A DNA stretch of 64,000 nucleotides, taken from Rhodobacterales bacterium HKCCE3408. Lineage in GTDB: Bacteria > Pseudomonadota > Alphaproteobacteria > Rhodobacterales > Rhodobacteraceae. Position 1 is the first letter of the stretch; each line of letters starts with the position of its first letter. Below, piece by piece: positions 34,212-42,969 of the stretch. The notes below the pieces were generated by a model, which saw only the letters and a list, made by a program, of their open reading frames with translations, did not search any database and was not told the DNA's origin. The stretch is taken from positions 124,001-188,000 of the forward strand of contig WVSN01000005.1 of NCBI GenBank assembly GCA_015689705.1. The letters are read 5' to 3'. A program made the translations under genes and the position numbers.

Positions 34212-36134
34212 ATGCAATTCTATATGGACGGATTTCGCGGCGGCGACCCCGACATAAAGACCGCTGCGCGCGGCCGCCGGTTTTGCGGACCGCACGCCCC
34301 GTTGCCGGAACAGGTCGACGTTCTCATTGCAGGTTGCGGACCGGCCGGTCTTTGCCTGGCCGCCCAGTTGTCGCAGTTCCCCGGCATCGAGACGATGATC
34401 GTGGAGCGAAAGCCAGGCCCGATCGAGAAGGGTCAGGCGGACGGCATCAACACCCGCACCATGGAGATGTTTCAGGCCTTCGGCTTCGGAGAGAAGGTCA
34501 AGCGGGAGAGCTACTGGGTCAACCAGACCGCCTTCTGGTCACCAGACCCGGCCAAGCCGGAACACATTCGCCGGATCGGTCGGGTGCAGGACGTGCCGGA
34601 CGACAGCTCGGAGATGCCGCACACCCTGATCAACCAGGCGCGCGTGCACGAGCTGTTCCTCGATGTGATGAAGAACTCACCCTCAAAGCTCGAGCCGGAT
34701 TATTCCTGGCAGGTCGCCGATCTGACCGTCGATCCGACGACCGACGACCATCCGGTAACCGTCACCCTCGAGAATACCGGGATCAATGCCGGCGACACGA
34801 AAACCGTCCGGGCGAACTACGTCGTCGGCTGTGACGGGGCGCGGTCGAACGTCCGGAAGGCCATTGGCGGCACGCTGCACGGAGACTCGGCCCACCAGGC
34901 CTGGGGCGTGATGGACATTCTCGCAAATACCGATTTTCCGGACGTCCGGCAGAAATGCCTGATCACCTCGGCCAAGGAGGGCAATGTCCTGATCCTGCCG
35001 CGCGAGGGCGGGTACCTGTTCCGTATGTACGTGGAACTCGACAAGCTGAACCCAGAAGAGCGCGTCGCCCATCGCAACCTGCGGGCAGACGACATCATCG
35101 CTGCGGCGAACCGGATCATGCGGCCCTACTCGATCGACGTGAAACAGGTCGTCTGGTGGTCGATCTACGAGATCGGGCATCGCCTGACCGACCGGTTCGA
35201 CGACGTCGCCGAGGGCGAGGACCGCAACCCGCGCGTCTTTACCGCGGGCGATGCCTGCCACACCCACAGCCCGAAGGCCGGACAGGGGATGAACGTCTCG
35301 ATGCAGGACACGTTCAATCTTGGCTGGAAGCTTGCACATGTCCTGACCGGCCGCGCCGACCCGAGCCTCCTGCGCAGCTATTCGGCCGAACGGTGGGTCG
35401 AGGCGCGGCGGCTTATCGACACCGATCACGAATGGTCGCGGATCATGTCCGCCCCACCGGGCGAGTCCGAGCTGGACGGCGGGAACATGCCGCGTTTCCA
35501 GAAGCAGTTCATCGCGAACCTCGAATTCACCGGCGGGCTGGCTGTCAGGTATGACCCGTCCGCGATCGTCGCGGAGCCGGACCACCAGTCTCTCGCCACC
35601 GGGCTAGAGATCGGTCGCCGCTTCCATTCCGCACCGGTCGTGCGCGTCGCCGATGCGATGCGGATGGAACTGGGACACGTTGCGGAAGCGGACGGGCGGT
35701 GGCGCATCTATGCTTTCGCCGGCCGCGGGGACAGCTCCGAGCCCGGCTCCGCGATCCATCGATTGGCCGAGTGGCTGCGCTCTGATCCGGCATCTCCAAT
35801 CCTGCGCCACACCCGCAAGGACGAGGACATCGATGCCGTGATCGACCTGCGCGCGGTGTTCCAGCAAACCTTCGATCAACTCGCGGTGGAGGACATGCCG
35901 TCGCTCCTGCGGCCGTTAAAGGGCCCATTCGGCCTTCAGGATCACGAGAAGATCTTCTGCACTGATCACAAGGGGGCCGGAGACATCTTCGATCTGCGCG
36001 GCATCGACAGGGAGAAGGGCTGCATGGTCGTCGTGCGGCCGGATCAGTATATCGCCCATGTGCTGCCGCTGGACGCGACCGACGAACTGGCGATGTTCTT
36101 CGCGGGGGTGCTCCTGCCGGCAGCTGGCCGCTGA
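34212..36134 (+). CDS. mobA: 3-Hydroxybenzoate 4-monooxygenase (MobA-like FAD hydroxylase)
   Basis: This 640-residue protein has the length and architecture of MobA and phenol 2-monooxygenases. The FAD dinucleotide motif is VDVLIAGCGPAGLCLAAQL (about 35-53), DG is in VVGCDGARSNVRKAIGG, GD is in VFTAGDACHTHSPKAGQGMN, and a C-terminal thioredoxin-like domain contains MVVVRPDQYIAHVLPL. The N-terminus (MQFYMDGFRGGDP) closely recalls Comamonas MobA. It converts 3-hydroxybenzoate to protocatechuate with NADPH and O2. GGAGG lies seven bases before the ATG. No protocatechuate ring-cleavage genes are in the window. Phenol hydroxylation is the alternative. Confidence 0.87.
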   Translation: MQFYMDGFRGGDPDIKTAARGRRFCGPHAPLPEQVDVLIAGCGPAGLCLAAQLSQFPGIETMIVERKPGPIEKGQADGINTRTMEMFQAFGFGEKVKRESYWVNQTAFWSPDPAKPEHIRRIGRVQDVPDDSSEMPHTLINQARVHELFLDVMKNSPSKLEPDYSWQVADLTVDPTTDDHPVTVTLENTGINAGDTKTVRANYVVGCDGARSNVRKAIGGTLHGDSAHQAWGVMDILANTDFPDVRQKCLITSAKEGNVLILPREGGYLFRMYVELDKLNPEERVAHRNLRADDIIAAANRIMRPYSIDVKQVVWWSIYEIGHRLTDRFDDVAEGEDRNPRVFTAGDACHTHSPKAGQGMNVSMQDTFNLGWKLAHVLTGRADPSLLRSYSAERWVEARRLIDTDHEWSRIMSAPPGESELDGGNMPRFQKQFIANLEFTGGLAVRYDPSAIVAEPDHQSLATGLEIGRRFHSAPVVRVADAMRMELGHVAEADGRWRIYAFAGRGDSSEPGSAIHRLAEWLRSDPASPILRHTRKDEDIDAVIDLRAVFQQTFDQLAVEDMPSLLRPLKGPFGLQDHEKIFCTDHKGAGDIFDLRGIDREKGCMVVVRPDQYIAHVLPLDATDELAMFFAGVLLPAAGR

Positions 36135-36141
36135 CGCGGCC
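36126..36141. terminator. Hairpin with the mobA stop codon in its loop
   Basis: GGCCGC (36126-36131) and GCGGCC (36136-36141) pair around TGAC, which holds the mobA stop codon. The convergent sulfotransferase gene ends 24 bases further on. It is the only structure visible between these convergent genes; no T-run follows. Confidence 0.3.
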
Positions 36142-36164
36142 GCGCATGCCAGCGCGCCTCGGGG

Positions 36165-37211
36165 TCAGCCGGCCAGTCGCGAGGCTGTAGGGACTCCGGC
36201 CTTACCCACTCTGGGCAGGGCGTCGTAGAGGCTCGTCGCACGCTCGACAAGCGGATGGGGCAGGTCTTGCGCGCGGCTGTCTGCGTTTCCACCGCGCCGG
36301 AAATCAATCTTTCCGGAAGCCGCAATGTCGATCCGGGCCGCGAGCTCCCGCCAGCATTCCAGATCGTCGCACAGATCTTCGTAGCGCACCCAGATCGCTT
36401 CGCGCGGCGCCGTCTCGCGCAGCCAGCCGTAGACCCCGACCCATTGCTCCAGCCAGTAGGCGAGCGATGCCGGGTCCCCCTCCGTGCCACGAACCATCGC
36501 AAAGGGCCGATGGTCTGGACCGAATTCGTGGTGGCCGAGCCAGCGCATGTAATCGCCAGTGAACCTGTCCCGGGAAACCGCCTCGGTGAAGCGCTCATGC
36601 TGCCTCAGAAGCGAGGCTGCCTGGTCGACCGGCTCACGATACGGGATCAGGATCGCAGCGTCCGGGAACGCCTGTCGTAGGGCGGGTAGACGCAGGATGT
36701 TGTTGTTGTTCTTGCAGAGATAGCGCGGCCGCCCGCCGGAATGCAGGATCGCCGCGACATAAGCGCGGTAGCGGTCAAGAAGCTCGACGTCCGGAGCGTG
36801 CGGGCTGAGAGACGCAGACCTAATGTAGTCGGGTCCCCCGAATATGCGCCAGAACACCTCCTCGAGCGCTTCGGGACTCGCCGCATCGACCATGATGCCG
36901 TCGCCATGCGCCCGCTCGCGAAATTCGCCGGTCCGGCCAGCACCGCCGCGCAGTCGCTTCCACAGGTTCGGCGCCAGGACGAACGGCATGTCCGCATAGG
37001 TCAGGGACCTGAAATCGCCGGTCTCGTTGATGCGGCGCATCAGGATCGTCGTGCCCGCCCGCGCGAGCCCCGCAATATAGACATGACGCCCCTGCTCCAC
37101 CCCAGACCGCGGGACAAGGCGCTGGTCGATGTCGAAGCAGGTTTCCGCCACGGCCCGGCTGCCCAGGACCATCCGGTGCATGAGCCGCGCCGCCAGACCA
37201 TAATCAGACAC
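36165..37211 (-). CDS. Sulfotransferase family protein
   Basis: This 348-residue protein carries a P-loop-like PAPS motif near residue 37 (YIAGLARAGTTILMRRI) and a 3'-phosphate motif (ILIPYREPVDQAASLLRQ). Typical sulfotransferase length suggests an eukaryotic-type cytosolic or membrane-bound enzyme of the Sulfotransfer_3 kind. The chosen start is GTG 37211, overlapping the end of the preceding gene by eight bases. It is the last gene of a four-gene minus-strand run with an arylsulfotransferase-like protein, so the unit may build a sulfated lipid or glycan. The substrate is unknown. Confidence 0.78.
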   Translation of the reverse strand: MSDYGLAARLMHRMVLGSRAVAETCFDIDQRLVPRSGVEQGRHVYIAGLARAGTTILMRRINETGDFRSLTYADMPFVLAPNLWKRLRGGAGRTGEFRERAHGDGIMVDAASPEALEEVFWRIFGGPDYIRSASLSPHAPDVELLDRYRAYVAAILHSGGRPRYLCKNNNNILRLPALRQAFPDAAILIPYREPVDQAASLLRQHERFTEAVSRDRFTGDYMRWLGHHEFGPDHRPFAMVRGTEGDPASLAYWLEQWVGVYGWLRETAPREAIWVRYEDLCDDLECWRELAARIDIAASGKIDFRRGGNADSRAQDLPHPLVERATSLYDALPRVGKAGVPTASRLAG

Positions 37212-37593
37212 GGCGCCGCACCCCGGCGATCGAAAGCGGCACAAGCGAGCCGAGAGTAAGAGCAACCGCGCCCGATACTGTCAGAAGCGCCGGCCATGCT
37301 CCGGGAACCATGCCCTCCGCTGCCGCGCTCCCGCCGATCACGACAACTCCGAGAATGGCAATGCAGAGCACCAACCGGGCGACGCTGCCTAGCGTGCGAC
37401 GGGCGCAGACCAGCAGGACCTTTTCCTTCCAGTGATCCGACACCCCGCGCCGCGCCATGACGCGTAGGCCTCTGTCAGTCTCGGCGTAGAACCCCGACAG
37501 AAGCGACAGCAATGGAAGCCGCAGAGCAAGGAAGCCGGCGATGGCCCCGAGCGCGGCGAGGACGGCGAGCGCGGAGACCGGAACGGGTGTCAA
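37204..37593 (-). CDS. Small membrane protein of unknown function
   Basis: This 129-residue protein is not recognised. An N-terminal helix (VSALAVLAALGAIAGFLALR) and two C-terminal helices (LVLCIAILGVVVIGGSAAA and a segment around LLTVSGAVALTLGSLVPL) flank a basic cytoplasmic-looking stretch with RRGVSDHWKEKVLLVCARRT. The start is TTG at 37593, overlapping the stop of the YIGPG protein gene (TTGA), so expression is coupled to it and to the sulfotransferase gene downstream. Confidence 0.65.
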   Translation of the reverse strand: MTPVPVSALAVLAALGAIAGFLALRLPLLSLLSGFYAETDRGLRVMARRGVSDHWKEKVLLVCARRTLGSVARLVLCIAILGVVVIGGSAAAEGMVPGAWPALLTVSGAVALTLGSLVPLSIAGVRRRV

Positions 37594-37814
37594 TTGCCGT
37601 CCTCGGCCGCGGTGGCGGCCGCACGACGCTTCCGGAACAGCCGCTTGAACGGGTACCAGAGCAACGCCACGAGGGCGAGGAAGACAGAAACCAGCACGCC
37701 GAACACCGCGGTGATCGCACCGACACCCATTCCCGGGCCGATATAGGCCAGCGCGGCGTCAGGCTGCAGAACGGTCAGTGCAACGACGAGTGCGAGAGCT
37801 AGCGGGAGTCGCAT
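37590..37814 (-). CDS. Small YIGPG-motif membrane protein
   Basis: This 74-residue protein has a signal-peptide-like N-terminus (LALALVVALTVLQPDAALA), a YIGPGMGVGAI motif right after the predicted cleavage site, one membrane helix (VFGVLVSVFLALVALLWYPF) and a basic end (KRLFRKRR). The YIGPG block after a cleaved signal is a recurring design in small bacterial proteins of unknown role. The ATG at 37814 overlaps the end of the arylsulfotransferase-like gene by 16 bases, tying it to that protein, perhaps as an anchor or accessory subunit. Confidence 0.68.
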   Translation of the reverse strand: MRLPLALALVVALTVLQPDAALAYIGPGMGVGAITAVFGVLVSVFLALVALLWYPFKRLFRKRRAAATAAEDGN

Positions 37815-39184
37815 GAGGAGTCCTCCAGGTCGAATTGGGCTTCGGGGATGAACAGGAATTCGGTCAGCACCAGGTTCCGGTCGCTCTCCTCTGGCCCGAG
37901 GTTGTAGAATTCTAGGGAGCGCGCGCCGTCCGAAATTTCGAATGCCCGCGCCTGCATCGGACTGACGACGGCGATGTCGCCCCGCGGCGTGATCTGTTGC
38001 CGGCCCCGGACGCGCGAATAGAAATCCTGCGCGGCTCCGTCGACCAGCGTCGCCAGCGCGCCCGTGGCGGGATCGACCGACACGATACGGCTAGGCCCAC
38101 GGCCCATGCGGTTGTCGTAGATCGTGATGGTTCCGTCGGCCTGCCAGTCCGGGTCATGCTGCCGATGGGTTGCAGCCGTCAGGTGCCATTTCACTTCGAG
38201 CGTGTCCGGGTCGAGGACGAAGACCGTATTGAGTGTGCGTGCGCTGACCAGCAGATCGCCGGCTTCGAACCCGGGAAATGCGTCGGCAATCGACGCCGGC
38301 AGCGGCTCGACATCGTTGAAGTGGAAGGGGTCGGTTTCCCAGTTCGCCTCGAACGCCATCGCGTTAGAGCCATCGATCGCCATGTCACGGGCCTGGGTAT
38401 GGAACAGGGCGAGATAGGGGTTCGCTTCGGCGATCTCGGCCACGGTGATCTCGCGAAGGATCGCTCCCGTCTCGCTGTCGAGTTGTACGAAGGCTTCGGC
38501 CGTCGGCTCGTAATCGGCGGGGTCATCCACGAAGTACCGGAGCGCCCAGATCGTCCCGTCGTCCTGAACTTCACTGACCGTGTGGTGATACCGGCCGCGA
38601 TCGATCCAGACCGTCCCGCCGCAGGCATCGACCCGCTGAAGCGACATGCCCGAGTCGAACAGGACCAGAAGATCGCCGTTCGGCGCCATCTGAAGACCGT
38701 GGACGACCGTCCGGTTGTCCTCCTGCACGCCCTCGCCCAGCGCCGCCTCGCTCAGCCGCCAGATGCGGCGAATAGTGAAATCCGGGTCTACCAAAACCGC
38801 CCCGTTCACGACGCCATCGGACATTGCAAAGGCACCGGCGAAAAGCCTCCAGCCGCGGTCCGCGGCGGCGGCTTCGCCCGAGAAGACGAATCTGTCGAGA
38901 GTTTCACCGGCTTCCGACGGCAGCGGCGCAAAGCCGGTCATGTCCTCGCGAGCGCGTGGAACGGAGACGTAGAGATAGTCGTCCTCGCCGCTGATCCGGG
39001 CATGAGCCTCGAGTCCCGCGCGCTGCACGAGTTCAGGAAACATCGAGACAGTCAGGGCCACCTGTCCAACCGCCCCGCCCTGCCCACGCAGGCCCATGAT
39101 CGCGGCCCACGAAAACAGGACCGCGAAGATGAGTCCGCCGAGCACGGCGAGAAGCGTGATGCGAAGTCCTTGGCTGAGCTGCAT
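37799..39184 (-). CDS. Arylsulfotransferase (ASST)-like membrane-anchored beta-propeller protein
   Basis: This 461-residue protein has an N-terminal signal anchor (ITLLAVLGGLIFAVLFSWAAI) and a propeller-like body. The HH pair at residues 200-201 in DRGRYHHTVSEVQDDGTIWA fits the histidine region of the ASST superfamily, and FHTQARDMAIDGSN, LTAATHRQHDPDWQADGTIT and a late RGRQQITPRGD block follow. Such enzymes transfer sulfate between aryl groups in the periplasm without PAPS. Only two extracellular cysteine positions are evident, so it is not the classic DsbL-dependent type. The ATG at 39184 lacks a good ribosome binding site. Whether it is catalytic is uncertain. Confidence 0.72.
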   Translation of the reverse strand: MQLSQGLRITLLAVLGGLIFAVLFSWAAIMGLRGQGGAVGQVALTVSMFPELVQRAGLEAHARISGEDDYLYVSVPRAREDMTGFAPLPSEAGETLDRFVFSGEAAAADRGWRLFAGAFAMSDGVVNGAVLVDPDFTIRRIWRLSEAALGEGVQEDNRTVVHGLQMAPNGDLLVLFDSGMSLQRVDACGGTVWIDRGRYHHTVSEVQDDGTIWALRYFVDDPADYEPTAEAFVQLDSETGAILREITVAEIAEANPYLALFHTQARDMAIDGSNAMAFEANWETDPFHFNDVEPLPASIADAFPGFEAGDLLVSARTLNTVFVLDPDTLEVKWHLTAATHRQHDPDWQADGTITIYDNRMGRGPSRIVSVDPATGALATLVDGAAQDFYSRVRGRQQITPRGDIAVVSPMQARAFEISDGARSLEFYNLGPEESDRNLVLTEFLFIPEAQFDLEDSSCDSR

Positions 39185-39323
39185 TTTCAACGTTGCCCGG
39201 AAGCTTGGGATTATCAACCGATCGGAGACAATACACCCTCTCAAGGCGGCGATATTGGGGCAGCCATGTGCAATTTGTTCGGATGCCCACGATACCTCGG
39301 CCGATATCGACCGGGCTGGAAGG

Positions 39324-40535
39324 TCAGCGCCCGACCGTGCCCGGGACAAGCAGACCTTCGGACTCCGCGGCGTCCACACCGGCATCCGGTCCAGTGGAGC
39401 GGATGCCAAGGAAGCCCCACAGGAAGCCAGCCATCACGGTCTGCGCCCCGAGAGACAGGCAGGTGACCGCAAAGGAAGCCGGGCGCGCGATCATGCTGGC
39501 CGTAAGGTCACCAAAGTCGGCCCGGCCCCAGATCACGACGGACCAGATCGCCGATCCGATGCCTACCAGCAGAAGCATCCCGCCGACCTGGCAACAGCGA
39601 TCGACGGTTATCGTTTTCGACAGCCGCTCAAACCGCGGTGTGCGCGGCAGAAGCCCTGCCTGCACGGAATGAAGTCGCGCCAGCGCGTAGAAGCAGACGC
39701 ACTGAAACCCGACGAGGACGAGCGCGCTTGCGAGGATCAGGGTCGCCGTGTCGAAGGTCAGCCCCCCGAGCGTGACCGGTCCGCCGAGAAGCGCGAGGAA
39801 GATCGCAGCGCCGATCCCGAGAAAGGCCAGGCCCGGATAGTAGAACAGCCATTGCGGCGCATAGGACAGCAGAAGCTTCAGATGCCGCCATCCATCGCGC
39901 CAGCTCCGCAGGTGCGGAGGACGCGACCGGCCGTCCGGCGACAGGGTCGTCGGCACCTCTTCGATGCGGAGACCCATGATCGAGGCCTTGATGACCATCT
40001 CCGACGCGAATTCCATGCCCGGCGCGGACAGCTTCAGCCCAAGGATCGCCCGGCGCGAGAATCCGCGAAGCCCGCAATGAAAGTCACCGACCGGCGCACC
40101 GAACAGGATGCGGCCGATCCCGGAAAGGACCGGGTTGCCGAAATACCGGTGGAGCGCCGGCATCGCCCCTGAAGCGATCCCGCCGCGGAAGCGGTTGCCC
40201 ATGACGAGGTCGGCGCCGGCGCGAAGCGATGACACGAAGGCGTCGAGGCGCGAGAAATCATAGCTGTCGTCGCAGTCGCCCATGATGACGAACTGGCCAC
40301 GTGCGGCCTCGATCCCAGCGATGAGTGCGGCGCCGTAGCCCCGGACAGGCACCGGCACTACGCGCGCACCAAGCCTCTCGGCAATGTCGCGGCTGCCATC
40401 GGTCGACCCGTTGTCGGCCACCAGTACCTCGCCGTCGATCCCGGCCTCGTCGAGATAGCGCAGGGCCTTCACGACGCAGACCTCGATCGTCTCGGCCTCG
40501 TTGAGGCAGGGCATCAGGATGGTCAGCTCGGTCAT
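39324..40535 (-). CDS. Polyprenol-phosphate hexose synthase-like family 2 glycosyltransferase
   Basis: This 403-residue protein has an N-terminal GT2 domain of dolichol-phosphate mannose synthase type (LTILMPCLNEAETIEVCVVK, EVLVADNGSTDGSRDIAERL, VIMGDCDDSYDFSRLDAFV, GLRGFSRRAILGLKLSAPGM) and a C-terminal membrane part with at least four helices. Such enzymes charge undecaprenyl phosphate with a single sugar for periplasmic transferases. The divergent STT3/GT39-like gene (40781) is a fitting consumer, and GtrA at 42577 could flip the lipid-linked sugar. The ATG is at 40535. The 245-base gap to the divergent gene holds a GCCCCG/CGGGGC stem (40745-40763) and no gene. Confidence 0.83.
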   Translation of the reverse strand: MTELTILMPCLNEAETIEVCVVKALRYLDEAGIDGEVLVADNGSTDGSRDIAERLGARVVPVPVRGYGAALIAGIEAARGQFVIMGDCDDSYDFSRLDAFVSSLRAGADLVMGNRFRGGIASGAMPALHRYFGNPVLSGIGRILFGAPVGDFHCGLRGFSRRAILGLKLSAPGMEFASEMVIKASIMGLRIEEVPTTLSPDGRSRPPHLRSWRDGWRHLKLLLSYAPQWLFYYPGLAFLGIGAAIFLALLGGPVTLGGLTFDTATLILASALVLVGFQCVCFYALARLHSVQAGLLPRTPRFERLSKTITVDRCCQVGGMLLLVGIGSAIWSVVIWGRADFGDLTASMIARPASFAVTCLSLGAQTVMAGFLWGFLGIRSTGPDAGVDAAESEGLLVPGTVGR

Positions 40536-40780
40536 CTTCGTTCCCGTTCGGGCGTCGTCATGTCGACGGCGCTTTTGCCCGAGAGACCGCAGGAAGACGG
40601 CAAGAATGCGGAGAGCCAATGGCGCAGCAGGGGCTTTACCCTCCAGGCGGGCGGGAATGTTGCGAATTCGAGGACGATGGCGCCGCATGTCGCCGAACGA
40701 TCCCCGAACCGTCACAATATTGACCTCATTTCCGGTTGGAACCGGCCCCGAGCGGAACGGGGCAGGCAGGCAATCCCGGG

Positions 40781-42580
40781 ATGACCGACATTGCAGTTCA
40801 GACACGACGCCGTCCGGATGTCCTGACGCTCGCGATCTTCATCGCGGCGCTCGTGCTGGCATGGGACATCGTCAGCGCGTCGCATACCCCGATCGAGTCC
40901 CTGGTGCGCGAAGGCAACGACTCGATCATGCGGCTTGTCTCGGTCCGCGAATGGATGGCCGGATCGGGATGGTTCGACACCACGATCGACCGGGTTCTGC
41001 CGCCCGATGGCCTCTCACTTCACTGGTCGCGCTACTTCGATATCGGGATCGCCGGAACGATCAGGGCCCTGTCGCTTGTCCTTCCTGCAGACAGGGCCGA
41101 GGCCGTGGCGATCGTCTTGTGGCCGACATTTCTGCAAATGGCCTTTCTTGCGGTTACCGGGTTCGCGGCTGCGCGGCTGTGTGGCCGGCTTGCCGCCGCG
41201 GTGGCCATCCTCGGCGCGCTGACATGGCTTCTGACCGGCACGGTCTATTTCGGGCCGCTCAAGATCGACCACCACGGCATGCAGATCCTCCTGTCGGCCG
41301 TCGTCATCTTCTGCCTCTGCACCCCATCCGACAGTCGCTGGCCGGGCCTCGCTGCCGGTCTCGCCGCCGCCCTGTCGCTCGCCATTGGTCTTGAGACTCT
41401 CCCGACGATCGGAATCGCCGGAACCATTCTCGTGCTCCGCGGTCTGGTCGCCCCTGATCGCGGTGTCGGGCAGCTCACTGGTTTCGGGGCAAGCCTCGGT
41501 CCGGCCACCCTGCTGCTCTACGCGGGGCAAACGCCGCGCGCGGAATGGCTGATGTCACGGTGCGACGAACTTGGCCCTGCCATCCTCGTGCTCGCCGTGG
41601 CCGGCAGCGCCGCGGCGCTCCTCGTCGCAATCGTCGCCCCTCGGATGGCGCAAATGCGGACGCGGCTGGCGTTCGGTGCTGTCGTTGCCCTTTGCACCTC
41701 TGCCGTCTGCCTGCCCGCCCTGTCGTCTTGCGCCGGCGGGCCCTATGCCGACCTGCCCGAGGATCTCCGCCTCGCCATCTCGACCTGGATTCCCGAGGCA
41801 CGGCCGGCGCAAAGCTACATCGGCCTGACCAACCAGACGTTCTTCGCCTTCGTGCTGCCGGCCTGGGCGACGACCACCGTGGCCACGATCGTTCTTCTGT
41901 CCGGGGCGGCCTGGCGCAGGGCGCCGGATACCGCTGATCGCGCCGCATCGGTCCTGCTGATCTTCGCGTGGCTCGGCGTTGCCGGATCCCTCGTCCAGCT
42001 CCGCCTTCTTGTACTCGCTGCGCCGGTGGTTCCGGCCCTCATGGGCTATATTGCCAATCGCTTGCTCACAACCGAAACCGGCCAGAACCGGTCCGCATCG
42101 ACAACGATCGCGGCGCTTCTCTGCCTCGTCGTATTGCTTCTGCCGGGGCAGATTCACCGAGCCCTTCTTCCGGCACTGCAGACAGGTGGCCCCGCCGAGG
42201 CCGCCCCGATCCGTCCGTCCGTCTGCCGCGACGCGGGGATCGTCGAAAGCCTCGACACCCTGCCGCCGAGCCGCCTGATGACGACCGGCAACCTCGACCG
42301 CCCGGTCCTGCTCTTGACCCATCACACCGTCCTCGGGTCGCCCTACCACCGCAGCGCAACGGCCCTGCGGAATGCCGCGATCTCGCGTGAACCGGACGAG
42401 ACCGTCGTCCGCGCGATGCTGGCCGAGTCCAGAGCCGACTATCTCGTGCTCTGCCGTGGCGCCCGTTACAGCGACGGCTCGGGCTTCGTGAACCGCCTTG
42501 CCGCAGGTGCGATCCTGCCCGGGTTCACGCCGGTTGACGGGCCGGACCCGGCGCTCCTCGTCCTGAGGGTCGAACCGTGA
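40781..42580 (+). CDS. STT3/GT39-like polytopic membrane glycosyltransferase
   Basis: This 599-residue protein has about ten or more membrane helices. The first periplasmic loop contains REGNDSIMRLVSVREWMAG, and a later loop has FGPLKIDHHGMQILLS; a D-H-H motif and an N-terminal acidic loop are typical of GT-C transferases related to STT3 and ArnT. A soluble C-terminal part has GSPYHRSATALRNAAI. It would take sugar from a polyprenol-phosphate donor and attach it to lipid, glycan or protein on the periplasmic side. The ATG at 40781 has a weak purine-rich stretch (GGCAGGCAGG) upstream. It is coupled to gtrA. Confidence 0.75.
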   Translation: MTDIAVQTRRRPDVLTLAIFIAALVLAWDIVSASHTPIESLVREGNDSIMRLVSVREWMAGSGWFDTTIDRVLPPDGLSLHWSRYFDIGIAGTIRALSLVLPADRAEAVAIVLWPTFLQMAFLAVTGFAAARLCGRLAAAVAILGALTWLLTGTVYFGPLKIDHHGMQILLSAVVIFCLCTPSDSRWPGLAAGLAAALSLAIGLETLPTIGIAGTILVLRGLVAPDRGVGQLTGFGASLGPATLLLYAGQTPRAEWLMSRCDELGPAILVLAVAGSAAALLVAIVAPRMAQMRTRLAFGAVVALCTSAVCLPALSSCAGGPYADLPEDLRLAISTWIPEARPAQSYIGLTNQTFFAFVLPAWATTTVATIVLLSGAAWRRAPDTADRAASVLLIFAWLGVAGSLVQLRLLVLAAPVVPALMGYIANRLLTTETGQNRSASTTIAALLCLVVLLLPGQIHRALLPALQTGGPAEAAPIRPSVCRDAGIVESLDTLPPSRLMTTGNLDRPVLLLTHHTVLGSPYHRSATALRNAAISREPDETVVRAMLAESRADYLVLCRGARYSDGSGFVNRLAAGAILPGFTPVDGPDPALLVLRVEP

Positions 42581-42969
42581 GCCGGCGCGATGAAGCCGCA
42601 AGGCTCGTCCGTTTCGTGGCCGTCGGCGGAGCTTTCGCTGGCGGCTATGCCGTCCTCACAGCACTTCTGGTCGGTCGCGCCGGGCTTCCGGCCTATGCAA
42701 CATCCGTCGTTCTATATGCGCTGTGCATCCCTGCGGCGTTCCTCGTTCAGAAGCGGGTGACCTTCGGTCTTCGTCGAACCCATGCAGTCGGGTTCCCGGT
42801 TTATGCTGCGACGCAAATCGCGTGCCTCGCCTGCATCTCGGCCGTGACGACCCGTTGGGTAACCGGGCAGGTCGCAATCGATACGGTGATTTTCCTGGCG
42901 TCGGCAGGGGCAGCGGCGCTCTTCAGCTACCTGGTATCGAGCCGCCTTGCGTTCAGGCCGCCGGGGTAA
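42577..42969 (+). CDS. GtrA-family membrane protein
   Basis: This 130-residue protein of four membrane helices has the GtrA pattern: RLVRFVAVGGAFAGGYAVLT at the start, a helix pair joined by FLVQKRVTFGLRR and a basic end. GtrA proteins are linked to translocation of polyprenol-linked sugars. The GTG start overlaps the stop of the STT3-like gene (GTGA), supporting joint function with it and with the opposing polyprenol-phosphate sugar synthase. Its last 17 bases overlap the convergent methyltransferase gene. Confidence 0.85.
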   Translation: MSRRDEAARLVRFVAVGGAFAGGYAVLTALLVGRAGLPAYATSVVLYALCIPAAFLVQKRVTFGLRRTHAVGFPVYAATQIACLACISAVTTRWVTGQVAIDTVIFLASAGAAALFSYLVSSRLAFRPPG

